This document shows positions 22,222 to 30,725 of a DNA stretch of 34,790 bases, in pieces (position 1 is the stretch's first letter; each line of letters begins with the position of its first letter). The notes beneath the pieces are model-generated. The model saw only the letters and a list, made by a program, of their open reading frames with translations. It was not told the DNA's origin and did not search any database. The position numbers were made by a program, and so were the translations under genes. The DNA comes from JBGLNJ01 sp964353405 (GTDB lineage: Bacteria; Chloroflexota; Anaerolineae; Fen-1058), in NCBI GenBank assembly GCA_964353405.1, contig CAYGWJ010000302.1:1-34790 (forward strand), in the 5' to 3' direction.

Positions 22222-23034
22222 TCAGTAAGCGCGAACGATGGAGCGGTACGCGCTCGGCTGACGGCACTGGAGAATCTGGAACTCTTCGCGGTATTTGCGC
22301 ACTTGGTCCAAGTCAATCCGCGCCACCGCGTAGCCTTCGACTTCCTGGTCTACCGACGCATAGATTTGACCGCGCGGGCTGACAATCATGCTTTCGCCGA
22401 AGAACGAATACGTCGCGTCCTGGCCGATGCGATTGGCCGCCGCGACAAAGCACGTGTTCTCGTACGCGCGAGCGAGCAAATACGTGCGCCACTCTTCGTT
22501 GTACGGCTGCTCCCAGTTTGCCATCACGATGAGCAAATCCGCGCCGTCAAGCGCATAGCTACGCGCGGCCTCGGGGAAAGCCAAATCCCAGCCGAGCATC
22601 AACCCGACATTGCCGAACTCGGTCTCGAAAACGGGGAACTTAGACCCGTTACGAAACGCCAGCTTCTCTTCGCCCTTGAGGTGAACTTTGCGGTACTCGC
22701 CGATGAGGTCGCCATCCGGCCCGACCAGTACGGCTGAATCGAACAAGATGCTTTCGACCTTTTCTTTACTCGCCATGCCAAACGCGACGTGAACGCCAAA
22801 CTCGCTCGCGCGTTGAGCGACGAGGTTGACTGACGGCCCTGGCACGCGCTGTGCCAGCTCGGTAAAGCGCACACCGCATTCATAACCGGTCGTGCACAGC
22901 TCGGGGAAGATAATCAAGTCGGTTTTCTGCGCCGTGGCGATTTTCTTGATCCATTCCGAGATGTGGATGAGGTTGTTTTCCATCTCGTTGAGTGTGGGCT
23001 TTATCTGTGCGACGGCGACGGTTATGTCTCTCAT
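22222..23034 (-). CDS. Nitrilase-superfamily protein lacking the catalytic cysteine
   Basis: This 270-residue protein has the carbon-nitrogen hydrolase fold. The Glu of the triad is in FPELCTTGY (E45) and the Lys in YRKVHL (K116). The third motif, normally a Cys just before Tyr/Trp-Asp and FPE, reads LMLGWDLAFPE, with Gly148 (codon GGC at 22591-22593) in place of Cys. The rest of the fold, including RAYENTCFVAAANRIG and FFGESMIVSP, is intact, and the frame has no stops, so it does not look like decay. It may be non-catalytic, or the residue may be a point mutation or sequencing error. ATG 23034 follows AGAGGTG. It is followed by threonine aldolase. Confidence 0.88.
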   Translation of the reverse strand: MRDITVAVAQIKPTLNEMENNLIHISEWIKKIATAQKTDLIIFPELCTTGYECGVRFTELAQRVPGPSVNLVAQRASEFGVHVAFGMASKEKVESILFDSAVLVGPDGDLIGEYRKVHLKGEEKLAFRNGSKFPVFETEFGNVGLMLGWDLAFPEAARSYALDGADLLIVMANWEQPYNEEWRTYLLARAYENTCFVAAANRIGQDATYSFFGESMIVSPRGQIYASVDQEVEGYAVARIDLDQVRKYREEFQILQCRQPSAYRSIVRAY

Positions 23035-23082
23035 CGGGCACCTCTCTTTTGGCTGGTGATTGGAACGAGTGTTCTAAGTGCA

Positions 23083-23110
23083 AGTATAACGCAAAAGGCC
23101 GCATCGTCAA
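23083..23110 (-). promoter_or_regulatory. Promoter of the nitrilase-fold/threonine aldolase unit
   Basis: On the minus strand TTGACG (23105-23110), a 16-base spacer and TATACT (23083-23088) lie about 50 bases before the start at 23034. Both boxes match consensus at five of six bases. The -35 box overlaps the rluD stop codon. Confidence 0.55.
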
Positions 23111-24039
23111 GCGGCTCGAAGCGATTCAAGGACCGCCGTCAAATCGGCTGGCAACGGCGCGGTAAAAGTGACCTCGCGCCCATCGGCCGGCAATCGAAAT
23201 GTGAGTGACTGCGCGTGAAGGAAATGCCTGTGTAAGGGCAATGTCGTTTTCCGGCGGCGACCATACACGGTGTCGCCCACAACAGGGAATTTGAGCCAGG
23301 CCAGGTGAACACGAATCTGGTGAGTGCGTCCGGTCTGCGGCTTTACTTGTACCAGCGTATAATGCCGCGCACCTTTGTCGAAAAACTCGATGGCCTTGAA
23401 CGCGGTGCGCGAGGGACGGCCATCGGCTGTCGGGGCCATGCGCTTGCGCTGTTGCTTGTCGCGTCCAATCGGCACATCAATCAAGCCTTGTGGCGGCGCG
23501 AGGTGTCCCTCGACCAGCGCAGTGTAAACTTTAGCGACGCTGCGGCTCTTGAACTGGCGCTGAAGGTTCTCGTGCGAGGCTTCATTCTTGGCGACGATGA
23601 TGAGGCCAGACGTGTCCTTGTCCAGCCGATGCACGATGCCGGAGCGATTCTCTTCTCCTACACCATGCAGTTCAGGAGAATGCGCGAGCACCGCGTTGAC
23701 GAGTGTGCCGGCAGTGTGACCCGCCGCCGGATGCACCACCATGCCGGCCGGTTTGTTGATGACGATAAGGTCGGCGTCTTCGTAGACGATATCGAGTGGA
23801 ATGGCTTCAGCCTGCGCCTCGGCGGGCGGCGGCAGAGGGATACGCACGACGATGGCATCGCCTGACTTGATTCTGTACGCGGCCTTGCTTGGCTTGCCGT
23901 TGACGGTCACCGCGCCGCTCTCGATGAACTGCTGGACCGCGCTGCGAGTGACTCTATGCGCAGACAAGGCTTCGACGATGAAGCGATCGAGTCGGGCGGA
24001 ACTGTTGTCAGCGGTCAGCGTGATGATTGGGTCGGACAA
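23107..24039 (-). CDS. rluD: RluD-family 23S rRNA pseudouridine synthase
   Basis: This 310-residue enzyme isomerises uridines in 23S rRNA (RluD targets helix 69). An N-terminal S4 RNA-binding domain (about 15-70, ARLDRFIVEAL...VTVNGKPSKAAYRIKSGD) is followed by the RluA/RluD catalytic domain with VINKPAGMVVHPAAGH, HRLDKDTSGLIIVAKN (catalytic Asp) and KPQTGRTHQIRVHLA. The start must be TTG 24039: an in-frame TGA lies three codons upstream and the nearby ATG is in another frame; GGTGA precedes it. It follows lspA, the common lspA-rluD order. Confidence 0.94.
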   Translation of the reverse strand: MSDPIITLTADNSSARLDRFIVEALSAHRVTRSAVQQFIESGAVTVNGKPSKAAYRIKSGDAIVVRIPLPPPAEAQAEAIPLDIVYEDADLIVINKPAGMVVHPAAGHTAGTLVNAVLAHSPELHGVGEENRSGIVHRLDKDTSGLIIVAKNEASHENLQRQFKSRSVAKVYTALVEGHLAPPQGLIDVPIGRDKQQRKRMAPTADGRPSRTAFKAIEFFDKGARHYTLVQVKPQTGRTHQIRVHLAWLKFPVVGDTVYGRRRKTTLPLHRHFLHAQSLTFRLPADGREVTFTAPLPADLTAVLESLRAA

Positions 24040-24070
24040 GATGTTTCACCCATTTTGCTCCGCCTTTTCG

Positions 24071-24100
24071 CGAGGCAATGCCTTACGAGGCAATGCCTTA
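24071..24100. repeat. 15-bp perfect tandem repeat
   Basis: CGAGGCAATGCCTTA occurs twice back to back (24071-24085 and 24086-24100) in the gap between lspA and rluD. Each copy is itself nearly palindromic around GGCAATGCC. Confidence 0.8.
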
Positions 24101-24107
24101 CCCTGAA

Positions 24108-24632
24108 CTAGACTGTCGGCGTATTCGAACCTGTTGACTCGCTTGCCAGCGGCACAGGCTTGGTTGGTTCCTTGTCCTCATGCAACATGGTGTACGCGAG
24201 CAGAATCACGCCGCCGACGATGGACATGTCGGCCACGTTGAACACCGGCCAAAAATGAAAGTGGATAAAGTCGGTCACATGGCCTACGCGAAGGCGATCA
24301 ACCAGGTTGCCTGCCGCGCCGCCGAGTTGCAGGCCCAACGCAACTCGCACGAGCCACGCCTCTTGAGGAACCTCACGCTGATAGATGACAATTGCCGCGA
24401 TGACGACGACGGCAACGCCGACGAAAACCGGCCCCAAGTCCTTGAACAGTCCGAACGCCACGCCCGTGTTGGTCGTGTACGTGAAGGTAAAGACATGCGC
24501 CAGTGACGGAATAGGCGCCCAGATGACGATGGGCGCCAGAAAAGTCACAGCCAGATATTTGGTGAATTGGTCGACGACGAGCGTTAGTGCCGCTATGCCA
24601 AGGAGTAGCAGTATGTTGCGGGATGACTTCAA
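24108..24632 (-). CDS. lspA: Lipoprotein signal peptidase
   Basis: This aspartic peptidase of about 174 residues, with four membrane segments, removes signal peptides from prolipoproteins. The family motifs are VDQFTKYLA near the N-terminus, TNTGVAFGLF, GNLVDRLRVGHVTDFI with the first catalytic Asp, and FNVADMSI with the second. The start is TTG 24632 behind GTGAGG; the frame stays open to 24683 only because it reads the repeat at 24643-24691, and a protein starting there would carry an unconserved leader. The lipoproteins it would process include the TolB-like protein at 31157-32587. Confidence 0.92.
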   Translation of the reverse strand: MKSSRNILLLLGIAALTLVVDQFTKYLAVTFLAPIVIWAPIPSLAHVFTFTYTTNTGVAFGLFKDLGPVFVGVAVVVIAAIVIYQREVPQEAWLVRVALGLQLGGAAGNLVDRLRVGHVTDFIHFHFWPVFNVADMSIVGGVILLAYTMLHEDKEPTKPVPLASESTGSNTPTV

Positions 24633-24642
24633 AACAACCTCA

Positions 24643-24691
24643 CGTAAAACGTGAAACGTCAGACGTGATTTTGTAAGTTTCACGTTTTACG
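24643..24691. repeat. Palindromic repeat, CGTGAAACGT family
   Basis: A 15-base arm (24643-24657) and its exact reverse complement (24677-24691) enclose a 19-base loop, between the DksA-like gene and lspA. It shares the words CGTGAAACGT and ACGTTTCAC with the 13310-13347 hairpin. It could act as a terminator or attenuator for the minus-strand unit. Confidence 0.8.
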
Positions 24692-24719
24692 TTTCACAGA
24701 GTCATTGAGCTCAACGCTG

Positions 24720-25061
24720 TTACTTACGCTCTTGCTTTGACTGACAATCCAGGCATAACTGCGCGTAAGGCAGCGCCTCAAGTCGAGCGGGGTCAATCGG
24801 ACGGCCACAATCGCAACATAAGCCATACGTCCCGTCTTCAAAACGAGCCAGCGCGCTCTCGACCTGTTTCAACAACCGCTCCGTGTTCTGTCGCAGCGTC
24901 AACCCTTTGGCTTGCTCGAATGCCTCGGTCGCATCGTCGGCTTGATGCGTACTGTAGCCAATGGCGCCACGGTCACTCACCGGAAATGTGGACAATTGAG
25001 CCTTGAGTCGCTTGTGTTCTTCCTTCAGTTGCTTTTTGAGTTTTTCGTGCAAGACCGCCAT
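24720..25061 (-). CDS. DksA/TraR-family zinc-finger protein
   Basis: This 113-residue protein has an N-terminal helical, probably coiled-coil part rich in Lys, Glu and Leu (HEKLKKQLKEEHKRLKAQL) and a C-terminal four-cysteine zinc finger, CCDCGRPIDP...LCLDC. Family members bind the RNA polymerase secondary channel or act as small regulators. The acidic DxxDxA tip of true DksA is not evident, so a YteA/TraR-like role is more likely. The start is ATG 25061 after GGAG; upstream codons (to 25097) run through the presumed promoter. It sits between ileS and lspA, a position often seen in these operons. Confidence 0.85.
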   Translation of the reverse strand: MAVLHEKLKKQLKEEHKRLKAQLSTFPVSDRGAIGYSTHQADDATEAFEQAKGLTLRQNTERLLKQVESALARFEDGTYGLCCDCGRPIDPARLEALPYAQLCLDCQSKQERK

Positions 25062-25087
25062 TGTATTTCTCCTAACGGACGGTGCGT

Positions 25088-25096
25088 ATTGTACCA
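25088..25096 (-). promoter_or_regulatory. Extended -10 promoter for the DksA-like gene
   Basis: On the minus strand TGGTACAAT combines an extended -10 TG with TACAAT, 27 bases ahead of the ATG at 25061. A convincing -35 box is absent. The promoter would allow expression apart from ileS. Confidence 0.4.
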
Positions 25097-25099
25097 CAT

Positions 25100-28000
25100 C
25101 TAACGTCTTCGCACTGCCAGGGTAAGCGGCTCGCCGTCAATGGTCGCCTTATCGGTGACGAGGCCATGCGGCGCATCGGCGTCAGTCAACTCCTCACTGA
25201 GCGTCTCGGCCTTGATGTAATCCAGCCACTCGGCGATAGCCTCGCCGAGCTTGCCCTCAGCCTTGTAGTACGTCGTGATGCGGTCTTCAATTCGGAAATC
25301 GGCCTTTTTGCGCAAATCCTGCACGCGGCGGACAACCTCGCGCGCAAGGCCTTCCTGCACCAACTTGGTCGTCAGTTCCGTGTTGACGGCGACAGTGTAC
25401 CCGCCTTCCGTCGCCACGGCCCAACCCGCCTTTGGCGCGACTCTGACGTCGGCCTCGCCTGGAGCGATTTCGAGCTCTTCCCCGTTCACCTCCACCTTGA
25501 TGGGCTTGCCGGCCTGAAGCTCGCGCGCGAGTTGCGCCTGGTCGAGCTTGGCGACGGCAGCGCGCAGTGCAGGAAATTTGGCCCCGAATTTCTTGCCCAG
25601 TTGCTGCGGGAACAGGTTCAGGCTCACCTCTGCCACTTCTGTCGCAGCCTGCAATCGCTCGAGTGCTTTGACGTTGAGTTCGTCGAGCAACGGCTCGCGC
25701 AACCGCTCAATAGCGGCGGCTTCTTCGTCGGACTTGACCTTCACCGCCACCTTTGCCAACGGCTGGCGCACTTTGACCCTGGCGGTGTTGCGCGCGGCAT
25801 GGCCCAGGCTCACGAGCTTTTTCACGAGCCGCGTGTCGGACATGAGCTGCTCGTCAACGCGACCTTGCGGCGCTTGTGGCCACGTGGCCAGGTGAACACT
25901 TTCGGGCGCTTTGCGATCCACCGAGCCGACGAGATTGCGATACATCGCGTCCGCCGTGAACGGCATGAAGGGCGCGAGCAGCTGGCTGACCGTGACGAGA
26001 CATTCGTAGAGCGTGGCATAGGCCGACTGCTTGTCCGCGTTGTCGCCCGACTTCCAAAAGCGGCGGCGTGAGCGACGCACGTACCAGTTGCTCAGGTCGT
26101 CCACAAACGACGCGATGGGCCGCGCCGCTCCAGTTACATCATAACGGTCCAGCGCGCTGGTGACGATGTTGGTGAGCGTGTCCATCTCGCTGAGAATCCA
26201 TCGGTCAAGATCATTTGAGATTTGAGGTTTGAGATTTGAGATGTGCGGTGTCCACTTGTCCAGATTTGCATAGGTCACAAAGAAGGAATAGGTATTCCAC
26301 AGCGTGAGCATAAAGTTGCGGACCACCTCTCCCACCAGCTCCGTTGAGAACCTGCGTTCGTTGCCAGGCGGCGTAGCGGTGTAGAGATACCAGCGCAGCG
26401 CATCCGCGCCGTGCACGTTGACCACGTCCCACGGGCTGACCACGTTCCCCTTTGACTTGGACATCTTTTGTCCTTCGCCGTCGAGGATGAGGCCAAGGCA
26501 GATAACGTTCTTGAAGCACGGCTCGTCGAACAGCATGGTGCTGATGGCGTGCAGTGAGTAGAACCAACCGCGCGTCTGGTCAACCGCTTCGCAGATGTAA
26601 TCGGCTGGGAACTGGGCCTTGAACATCTCTTGATTTTCGAACGGATAGTGCCACTGTGCCACCGGCATCGAGCCGGAATCGAACCAGCAGTCAATCAGTT
26701 CAGGGACGCGGCGCATCGAGTTGTGCGCGCGGCATGTCGGGCAATCGAATATGACTGCATCCACATGAGGCCGGTGCGGATCCCACTGGCCCGGCCAGCG
26801 ATTGCCCGACGCCTCGACGCGCGAGCGCAGGTCATCAAAGCCGCCCATGCACTCTTTGTAACCGCAGTCGTCGCACACCCACACCGGCAGCGGCGTGCCC
26901 CAGTATCGCTCGCGGCCCAACGCCCAGTCAACGTTATTGGCGAGCCAGTTGCCGAATCGCCCGTCTTTGATGTAATCGGGATACCAGTGGATGAGCTGGT
27001 TATTGTTTACCAGGCCATCCTTGAGGCGCGAGGTCTGGATGTACCACGTGGCGCGTGCATAGTAAAGCAGTGGCGTCTTGCAGCGCCAGCAGAACGGATA
27101 CGTGTGAAGATACGTGCCCGCAGCGTACATCAACCCGCGCTCGGTCAGCTCGCGGATGATAAGCGGGTCGGCCTCTTTGACAAACGTCCCGCGCCAGGGC
27201 GTCACTTCGGAGACAAACTCGCCGCGGCTGTCCACCGTCATCAGCACAGGCAAGTCGTGCTCGCGCCCGACTTGCATGTCTTCCGCGCCGAACGCCGGAG
27301 CGATGTGGACGATGCCCGAGCCGTCGGTTGTGCTGACAAAGTCTCCGGCCAGGACATAGCAATAGTCCTTGTCCACCGGCAGGAACGTATACAGCGGCAA
27401 GTAGCGCTTGCCGATGAGTTTCTTGCCCTTGTATTCGTCAAGCACTTTGTACGCGCCATGCAGCGCACTGCCGACCAAGTCCTTCGCCAGGACGAGTCTC
27501 TCTGTTCCACCCTCTTGCTTCGTCTGCTCGACGGTGACGTAGGTCACTTCCGCGCCGACGGCCAGCGCAACGTTGCCAGGCAGCGTCCACGGTGTCGTCG
27601 TCCACACGAGGAAATACGTGCCGCTCTCGCCCTTGATCGGAAAGCGGACGAACACCGACGGGTCAGGCGTGTTGTCTTCGTAACCGAGCGCGACTTCGTG
27701 GTCGGACAGCGGCGTGCCGCAGCGCGGGCAGTATGGGACGACTTTGTAGCCCTGGTATAGCAGGTCCTTATCCCAGAGCTGCTTGAGAATCCACCACACC
27801 GATTCGACGTACTCGTTCGTCAGCGTGACGTAGGCCGTGTCCAGGTCCACCCAGAAGGCGATGCGCTCGGTGAGTTGGTTCCACTCGTCAATGTAGCGGA
27901 ACACGCTTTGCTTGCACTTGTCATTGAACTCGGCCACGCCGTACTTTTCGATGTCGGCCTTGGATTCGAGTTGCAGTTCCTTTTCGACTTCGAGTTCGAC

Positions 28001-28273
28001 CGGCAGGCCGTGCGTGTCCCAGCCACCTCGACGCAGGCAGTGAAAGCCCTGCATCGTCTTGTAGCGTGGAAACAAATCCTTGAACGCGCGCGAAAGAACG
28101 TGATGGATGCCAGGCTGTCCATTGGCCGTGGGCGGGCCTTCGTAAAAGACGTACGCAGGCTGGCCCTCGCGCTCCGTCATCGAGCGCTTGATAATGTCGC
28201 GCTGTTTCCAAAAGTCGAGCACGGACGTTTCCAGTTGCGGAAAGTTGATACGAGACGATACAGGTTCAAACAT
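25100..28273 (-). CDS. ileS: Isoleucyl-tRNA synthetase
   Basis: This 1057-residue class I synthetase charges tRNA-Ile. The HIGH-type motif is GQPGIHH in PPTANGQPGIHHVLSRA. The large CP1 editing domain includes WTTTPWTLPGNVALAV and an APAFGAEDM segment. The KMSKS loop is exact (GQKMSKSKGNVVSPWDVV). It ends with an anticodon-binding helical domain and a long C-terminal extension without the zinc-binding end of E. coli IleS, matching the eukaryote-like IleS2 type of about 1050 residues. The start is ATG 28273 after GAGGT. A dispersed repeat is inserted in frame in the linker before DLDRWIL (26214-26241). It probably heads the ileS-dksA-lspA-rluD run. Confidence 0.95.
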   Translation of the reverse strand: MFEPVSSRINFPQLETSVLDFWKQRDIIKRSMTEREGQPAYVFYEGPPTANGQPGIHHVLSRAFKDLFPRYKTMQGFHCLRRGGWDTHGLPVELEVEKELQLESKADIEKYGVAEFNDKCKQSVFRYIDEWNQLTERIAFWVDLDTAYVTLTNEYVESVWWILKQLWDKDLLYQGYKVVPYCPRCGTPLSDHEVALGYEDNTPDPSVFVRFPIKGESGTYFLVWTTTPWTLPGNVALAVGAEVTYVTVEQTKQEGGTERLVLAKDLVGSALHGAYKVLDEYKGKKLIGKRYLPLYTFLPVDKDYCYVLAGDFVSTTDGSGIVHIAPAFGAEDMQVGREHDLPVLMTVDSRGEFVSEVTPWRGTFVKEADPLIIRELTERGLMYAAGTYLHTYPFCWRCKTPLLYYARATWYIQTSRLKDGLVNNNQLIHWYPDYIKDGRFGNWLANNVDWALGRERYWGTPLPVWVCDDCGYKECMGGFDDLRSRVEASGNRWPGQWDPHRPHVDAVIFDCPTCRAHNSMRRVPELIDCWFDSGSMPVAQWHYPFENQEMFKAQFPADYICEAVDQTRGWFYSLHAISTMLFDEPCFKNVICLGLILDGEGQKMSKSKGNVVSPWDVVNVHGADALRWYLYTATPPGNERRFSTELVGEVVRNFMLTLWNTYSFFVTYANLDKWTPHISNLKPQISNDLDRWILSEMDTLTNIVTSALDRYDVTGAARPIASFVDDLSNWYVRRSRRRFWKSGDNADKQSAYATLYECLVTVSQLLAPFMPFTADAMYRNLVGSVDRKAPESVHLATWPQAPQGRVDEQLMSDTRLVKKLVSLGHAARNTARVKVRQPLAKVAVKVKSDEEAAAIERLREPLLDELNVKALERLQAATEVAEVSLNLFPQQLGKKFGAKFPALRAAVAKLDQAQLARELQAGKPIKVEVNGEELEIAPGEADVRVAPKAGWAVATEGGYTVAVNTELTTKLVQEGLAREVVRRVQDLRKKADFRIEDRITTYYKAEGKLGEAIAEWLDYIKAETLSEELTDADAPHGLVTDKATIDGEPLTLAVRRR
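26214..26241. repeat. Dispersed repeat inside ileS
   Basis: Two tandem copies of TTTGAGATTTGAGG (the last base of the second differs) lie within the coding sequence. They encode the segment ISNLKPQIS, between the catalytic core and the DLDRWIL helix. The same 13-base word, inverted, is at 11690-11702. Confidence 0.8.
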
Positions 28274-28297
28274 GGTTTACCTCACAGGGTGCAGGAC

Positions 28298-28321
28298 GCA
28301 AGTCGCAGGTCGCAAGTCGCA
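28298..28321. repeat. Dispersed 10-bp word repeat, GCAAGTCGCA family
   Basis: GCAAGTCGCA occurs at 28298-28307 and 28312-28321, in the leader of ileS. The reverse complement TGCGACTTGC occurs twice at 32598-32625 in the leader of the lipoprotein gene. Confidence 0.7.
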
Positions 28322-28362
28322 TGGTTTTTCTCACGCAAAGACGCAACCGCACCGCCACTTTC

Positions 28363-30411
28363 TCACTTGACATCAATGGTCAAAATATTAGTCCAAGCAG
28401 TACTGTCCCAAAGTCTGATCTGTTGCATATAGCTTGAAGCAAGTTGTGTGCCATCTTGTGAGAATGCTATTGCACGACTACCGACGGCTAACAGCCCACT
28501 GTCGATAACTCGTATTTCCGCACCACTTATTGCATCAAGTAAAACTGTTTTGCCAGGGATTGCAGCCGCCAGAGAATTCTCACTAGGTGAAAAAGCCACA
28601 CTTCTCACAACAGCAGTCCCGACAAAATCACCCTTTAGAGCAGTGTTCCAGATTTCTTTCTCGGTTGTAATGTCCCATACTCTGATGATCCCATCATCAC
28701 CGCCGGAAGCTAGCTTCTTGCCATCAGGCGAAAATGCAACGCTCTGAACCGCATTCTTGCCAATACTGAATCTATGAAGCATAATGCCATTAGCTGCATC
28801 CCACAGGACGATGGAACCATTGCTGTTACCTGATGCTACAACTTGCCCATTAGGAGAAAACTTGACATCCAGCACCCAACCTGTATCTCCCTTTAAGCTA
28901 CGTAGCTCCCAACCATTCGCACTGTCCCATAGTTTGACACACTCGCTTGCTGTCGCCAAGACCTTGCCATCGGGCGAGAAAGCAATGCTGTTGATTCTGC
29001 TCACATGATCCGCTAGCGTCTTGACTACGGTGCCACGTGCCAAATCCCAAAGCTCGACAACCTCACTCGCTGATGCCAATATTGTGCCATCGGGCGTGAA
29101 GGCCACATCAGTAACTTGCCCTATATGCTGTCCCTTGAGTATGCGGAGCTCGCGACCAGTTGCTGTATCCCAAAGGCTTAATGCACCGTCACTACGCCCC
29201 ATTGCAAGCAGTTTTTTGTCTGTAGATAGTGCGACATCTCCAATCAGGTAAGTCAACCCACCTTCTCTCTTTACGATGATGCACTGATGACCATATTTAG
29301 CATCTTCAGGATGGGGCGAGCATATACTATCCAGACTGTACAAGTTATTTGAACCCACCCAAAGATAATAACTCCCGAGCACATACACTTCGATAGGTGG
29401 GTTCGTCCATACAATGGCACGATAGTCTTTGAAGATATATTCAACTCCGAACTGAAGCCGGTATATGCCTGGCGTCTTAAAGAACGTGGCGACGCTGAGC
29501 ACCATCTTATCATTGTTACCAAGCAAGAAATAGTCAGGAAGTTGTTTTGCTCCTGAAGAGATTGCTTTCCGTATCTCAGTGGGGAACTGGTCTAAACTCC
29601 GTCCCTTCTGGGCCTCTATGAGCCGCTCCCTTAGGTCTGAGGTATAATCTGCCCATATTATTTGGTCGGACGTTGAACCAACCGTGGCAGATATATCAGC
29701 TCCCAATAGCCAAACATCCTGTCCACCGCCACCAATTGCCATTCCGGCAAGGTGTACAACATCTGAAATCGGTTTGTAGGACACGACTTTGATTGGTACT
29801 TTATTGGTAACCTGAATGGGTCCGCCGATGGACTTTCCTGTTACAGTTACCCATATTGTGGAAACTCTACCAAGTTCAGCGAAACGTGGTGAAACCTTAC
29901 CTGGAAATAGAATTCTCTTGGAATTGAAAGCCTGAGTAATGGCTGTACTGTTCACTTTGTCATTGATTAAGCCGACCCACATCCACATTGGCCCCGGCTG
30001 AACTTGCATAGACACACCAGTAGCCTCAGCGCTTGGAAGTTGAACAGCATCATATGGTGGAATGCTGTTTCTCAATTGCGAGTAAATTCCAACACAACTC
30101 CATATCCCAGTTGCCTGTGTGAGAATGATCATGGCCAATATAGCTACCACCCGCTTCCAACTAGGGTAACGATAACCTCGGCGCGATTTCACACCGGCTG
30201 CTAACAAGACTTCATCTTTCCTGACCCGTTGCAACACGATGCCAATAAGCCATGAGCTCATAAGAACCCAGCCGACCCAGATCATGGCTATCGAAAGCCA
30301 AAATGACTGAGCCGCATATGCAATCGCGGAAACAATTCCGGCTAGAAGCCCAGCAAACTTGGTCCAGCGTTCGAAAAACTCCAACAGATCAAACTTGGGA
30401 TGTTCTGACAT
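28363..30411 (-). CDS. Membrane-anchored seven-blade WD40 protein
   Basis: This 682-residue protein has three predicted membrane helices (about 18-36, 38-60, 87-109), then about 280 residues of unrecognised, probably extracytoplasmic sequence, then seven WD40 repeats (about 395-682) with the usual pattern AFSPDGKxLASxxxD...LWD (for example SIAFSPDGKVLATAS and SVAFSPDGKKLASGGDD). Seven blades close a full propeller. The QRVRKDE after helix 2 suggests that loop is cytoplasmic, placing the propeller outside. The gene is clearly AT-richer than its neighbours: the row 29401-29460 has 26 G+C of 60, while ileS is mostly well above half. Codon choice differs accordingly, hinting at recent acquisition. 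ATG 30411 follows AGGAG. Role unknown. Confidence 0.85.
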   Translation of the reverse strand: MSEHPKFDLLEFFERWTKFAGLLAGIVSAIAYAAQSFWLSIAMIWVGWVLMSSWLIGIVLQRVRKDEVLLAAGVKSRRGYRYPSWKRVVAILAMIILTQATGIWSCVGIYSQLRNSIPPYDAVQLPSAEATGVSMQVQPGPMWMWVGLINDKVNSTAITQAFNSKRILFPGKVSPRFAELGRVSTIWVTVTGKSIGGPIQVTNKVPIKVVSYKPISDVVHLAGMAIGGGGQDVWLLGADISATVGSTSDQIIWADYTSDLRERLIEAQKGRSLDQFPTEIRKAISSGAKQLPDYFLLGNNDKMVLSVATFFKTPGIYRLQFGVEYIFKDYRAIVWTNPPIEVYVLGSYYLWVGSNNLYSLDSICSPHPEDAKYGHQCIIVKREGGLTYLIGDVALSTDKKLLAMGRSDGALSLWDTATGRELRILKGQHIGQVTDVAFTPDGTILASASEVVELWDLARGTVVKTLADHVSRINSIAFSPDGKVLATASECVKLWDSANGWELRSLKGDTGWVLDVKFSPNGQVVASGNSNGSIVLWDAANGIMLHRFSIGKNAVQSVAFSPDGKKLASGGDDGIIRVWDITTEKEIWNTALKGDFVGTAVVRSVAFSPSENSLAAAIPGKTVLLDAISGAEIRVIDSGLLAVGSRAIAFSQDGTQLASSYMQQIRLWDSTAWTNILTIDVK

Positions 30412-30589
30412 CTTGCTTCTCCTTCGCTATCTGCCCATTGGCTTTGTAGAGCCCTAGCAGATTGACACACCCCGCGTCCTTCATCATTCGCACTTTGCCG
30501 TTCGTTGCAGCATCGGATTATAGCGGATAAGCGGATGAGCGCACACTGCACTGTACTCTGCATCTGACCACTCGCCACTTTCCACCACG

Positions 30590-30703
30590 GCTGCTGCAAA
30601 GTCCCTTGACAAGAGTGCAAACAAGGTTCTGCCGTGTTGGGGCCGTTCCGACCGAACGCGTGATTCTGTCAAGTCGGTTTGAGTGGCACGACTTTGCAAC
30701 AGC
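30590..30703. repeat. 114-bp inverted-repeat element
   Basis: GCTGCTGCAAAGTC (30590-30603) and GACTTTGCAACAGC (30690-30703) are inverted with one mismatch. Inside, CTTGACA (30605-30611) is mirrored by TGTCAAG (30667-30673), and CGTTC/GAACG (30644-30648, 30654-30658) lies near the middle. The nested symmetry suggests a foldable RNA or a MITE-like element; no flanking target duplication is obvious. Confidence 0.5.
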
Positions 30704-30725
30704 CCTGACTTTCCACTGACCACTA

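Noticed and set aside
22164..22316. Longer threonine aldolase start at 22316
   Set aside because: The extra 51 codons overlap the nitrilase-fold gene on the same strand and are not part of the family.
26630..27760. Plus-strand open frame (376 codons) within ileS
   Set aside because: It lies wholly opposite the conserved IleS editing and catalytic domains.
28274..28362. T-box leader for ileS
   Set aside because: The gap is only 89 bp, contains repeat words, and shows no T-box specifier or antiterminator pattern.
28365..28390. Plus-strand promoter (TTGACA ... AATATT) at the WD40 gene end
   Set aside because: It lies inside and antisense to the WD40 coding end, with no plus-strand gene downstream.
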